The position numbers and the translations under genes are program-made. The notes below the pieces were generated by a model. It was not told the DNA's origin. It saw only the letters and a list, made by a program, of their open reading frames with translations, and searched no databases. DNA of 7,182 bases from Mollicutes bacterium (GTDB lineage Bacteria > Bacillota_I > Bacilli_A > RF39 > UBA660). The stretch spans positions 1 to 7,182 of the forward strand of contig DUPI01000055.1 of assembly GCA_012838395.1 (NCBI GenBank). Reading direction: 5' to 3'. How positions within the stretch are numbered: position 1 is the stretch's first letter; the number at the start of each line of letters is the position of its first letter. Positions 6,355 to 7,182 of this stretch are shown here, piece by piece.

Positions 6355-6771
6355 TTAATATGGCGTTTCTAATATCGCACTTATTCTATTAACAATATCA
6401 AATTCAACAATTTCTGTTCCGGTATTTCCTGTATCAACATTTGCTTTTTCAACAGTAGAAATTTCCAAACTAACTTTAGGTGGTGTTTCGTTAACATCAA
6501 ACACCTTCACAACGTATGTTCTTGAGAGTGAGGCATTTTCTGCAAATCGTCTAACGAAGTTTTCAACAAATTTTTCACGATCAATTCTAATAACTTGACT
6601 TTCTCGATAAACTGCTAAATCAACCGCATCAATCATTGCTGCTTCAGTGGTTTCTTTCAATAAGTTATAATTATGCTCGCTGGTATTAGTTATTGACTGA
6701 AAAACATATATGAAAATAATAACAGTAATTCCTAATCCAACAACAAATGACCCCCAAAATGATTCCTGCAT
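6355..6771 (-). CDS. Bitopic pseudopilin-like membrane protein (MQES N-terminus), family unknown
   Basis: This 138-residue protein has a short polar N-terminus (MQESFWGS), one hydrophobic helix at about residues 9-27, and then a soluble domain of about 110 residues. The architecture matches minor pilins and TadE-type pseudopilins. After the membrane segment comes a helical, amphipathic stretch (about 29-55, with LLKETTEAAMIDAVDLAVYR), followed by a mixed region with VIRIDREKFVENFVRRFAEN and a beta-rich C-terminal half. It has no cysteines, unlike the other small exported proteins here. The ATG start has a strong AAGGAGG site 7 nt upstream. It lies 28 bp after the partial gene and 16 bp before cpaB. 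The M-x-E-S start is shared with the pilin-like and TadE-like proteins downstream, which suggests the same membrane insertion or assembly route. I cannot name its family; a minor pilin or assembly factor of the Tad-like machine is an inference. Confidence 0.75.
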   Translation of the reverse strand: MQESFWGSFVVGLGITVIIFIYVFQSITNTSEHNYNLLKETTEAAMIDAVDLAVYRESQVIRIDREKFVENFVRRFAENASLSRTYVVKVFDVNETPPKVSLEISTVEKANVDTGNTGTEIVEFDIVNRISAILETPY

Positions 6772-6799
6772 CTTTATTCCTCCTTATATATATCCATAG

Positions 6800-7182
6800 T
6801 TATGAACACGCCTTCCAATTATTATTGATACCACATCCAGAAAAATAACTTCGATAAGCATCCCTAATAAATTTACTGCGACATTCACGACCTGTACCAT
6901 CTTTACAAGTTAGATTGAAATCACCATAACCACCCACTTGTTTTCTATTGTAATCTCTAATATTTCTTATTAATTGTGGGGTTAAAGTAATTTGATACAT
7001 TGGTTCTCTATCAAAAAATATTCTTTCTGGGTCACTTAAACTGCGATTATTAGTAATAACAGATAAATGATTTTTCCAATTTGAACCAGGGGTTCTACCT
7101 TTTCCATCAATCCCTGGGAATGGATTACTTAACGAAATCGGTCTAAATACAACATTTAAATTATTCTCAGTTGTTATAATTC
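6800..7182 (-). CDS. C-terminal fragment of an unidentified, probably exported Cys-containing protein
   Basis: This is the 3' end of a longer gene. The frame stays open from the TAA stop at 6802-6800 to the window edge, giving 126 complete codons without a convincing start. I do not recognise a named domain. The fragment contains VVFRPISLSNPFPG near its N-terminal edge, then GRTPGSNW, an Asn/Asp-rich stretch, and a C-terminal part with four cysteines (fragment residues about 92, 100, 116 and 125) that ends WKACS. There is no membrane segment in the visible part and the composition is polar and aromatic, which suits an extracellular domain. It lies 28 bp upstream of the next gene on the same strand, so it is probably in the operon, where it could be a large surface protein, adhesin or pilus-associated substrate. 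That role is inference from context. The Met codon at 7000-6998 lacks a good ribosome site and is most likely internal. Confidence 0.7.
   Translation of the reverse strand, partial: IITTENNLNVVFRPISLSNPFPGIDGKGRTPGSNWKNHLSVITNNRSLSDPERIFFDREPMYQITLTPQLIRNIRDYNRKQVGGYGDFNLTCKDGTGRECRSKFIRDAYRSYFSGCGINNNWKACS

Noticed and set aside
6800..7000. A complete 66-residue gene starting at the ATG at 7000
   Set aside because: The frame is open upstream to the window edge, the codons before it read as sensible protein with FRPISL and GRTPGSNW segments, and there is no good ribosome site. It is better seen as the tail of a longer gene.
121..7182. A conjugative type IV secretion or competence (ComG) locus instead of Tad
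   Set aside because: The CpaB-type SAF protein, the CpaF-type ATPase, two separate T2SSF proteins of TadB/TadC layout and the TadZ-like protein together fit Tad. No VirB4, coupling protein, relaxase or ComGC-type prepilin is seen.

Overview
The window is AT-rich, standard-code bacterial DNA. Every gene I can support reads on the minus strand, so transcription runs from position 7182 down to about 64. The gene set and its gaps (strong GGAGG-type ribosome sites, GTG starts, no outer-membrane secretin) suggest a low-GC, single-membrane Bacillota, possibly an uncultured gut lineage. The organism is inferred from composition and gene content only.

The content is essentially one operon-like block for a compact Tad (tight adherence, Flp-type) pilus or type II secretion-like machine. 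In transcription order it holds: the C-terminal end of a Cys-containing protein cut by the window edge (7182-6800); a one-pass membrane protein beginning MQES (6771-6355); a CpaB/RcpC-like SAF-domain protein (6338-5496); a CpaF/TadA-type secretion ATPase (5493-4363); two T2SSF-type inner-membrane platform proteins resembling TadB (4350-3445) and TadC (3445-2663); a 62-residue pilin-like protein with a Cys-rich tail (2599-2411); two tandem paralogous TadE-like pseudopilins (2389-1964 and 1942-1523); a TadZ/CpaE-like protein with a degenerate P-loop (1505-510); and a two-helix protein resembling TrbC/VirB2 pilins (453-121). Genes are mostly 2-28 bp apart, with one TAATG stop/start overlap between tadB and tadC. 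The block ends in a hairpin plus T-tract terminator at about 94-64. Positions 1-63 hold nothing I can assign.

Only two gaps are longer than 30 bp, and each holds a good sigma-A-type promoter directly before a short, pilin-sized membrane protein: one before the 62-residue pilin and one before the TrbC/VirB2-like gene. The likely logic is a read-through transcript for the machine plus extra transcription of the abundant structural subunits.

Inferred working model: CpaF powers assembly through the TadB/TadC platform, the TadZ-like protein positions the complex at the membrane, CpaB is an extracytoplasmic assembly factor, and the small bitopic proteins form the fibre and its minor subunits. Unusual features are a shared M-x-E-[S/A] N-terminus on all four candidate pilin or pseudopilin proteins, including one with no Gly or Ala at a plausible leader cleavage site; no prepilin peptidase gene in the window; paired cysteines in most exported parts; and a VirB2-like subunit at the end of a Tad locus.
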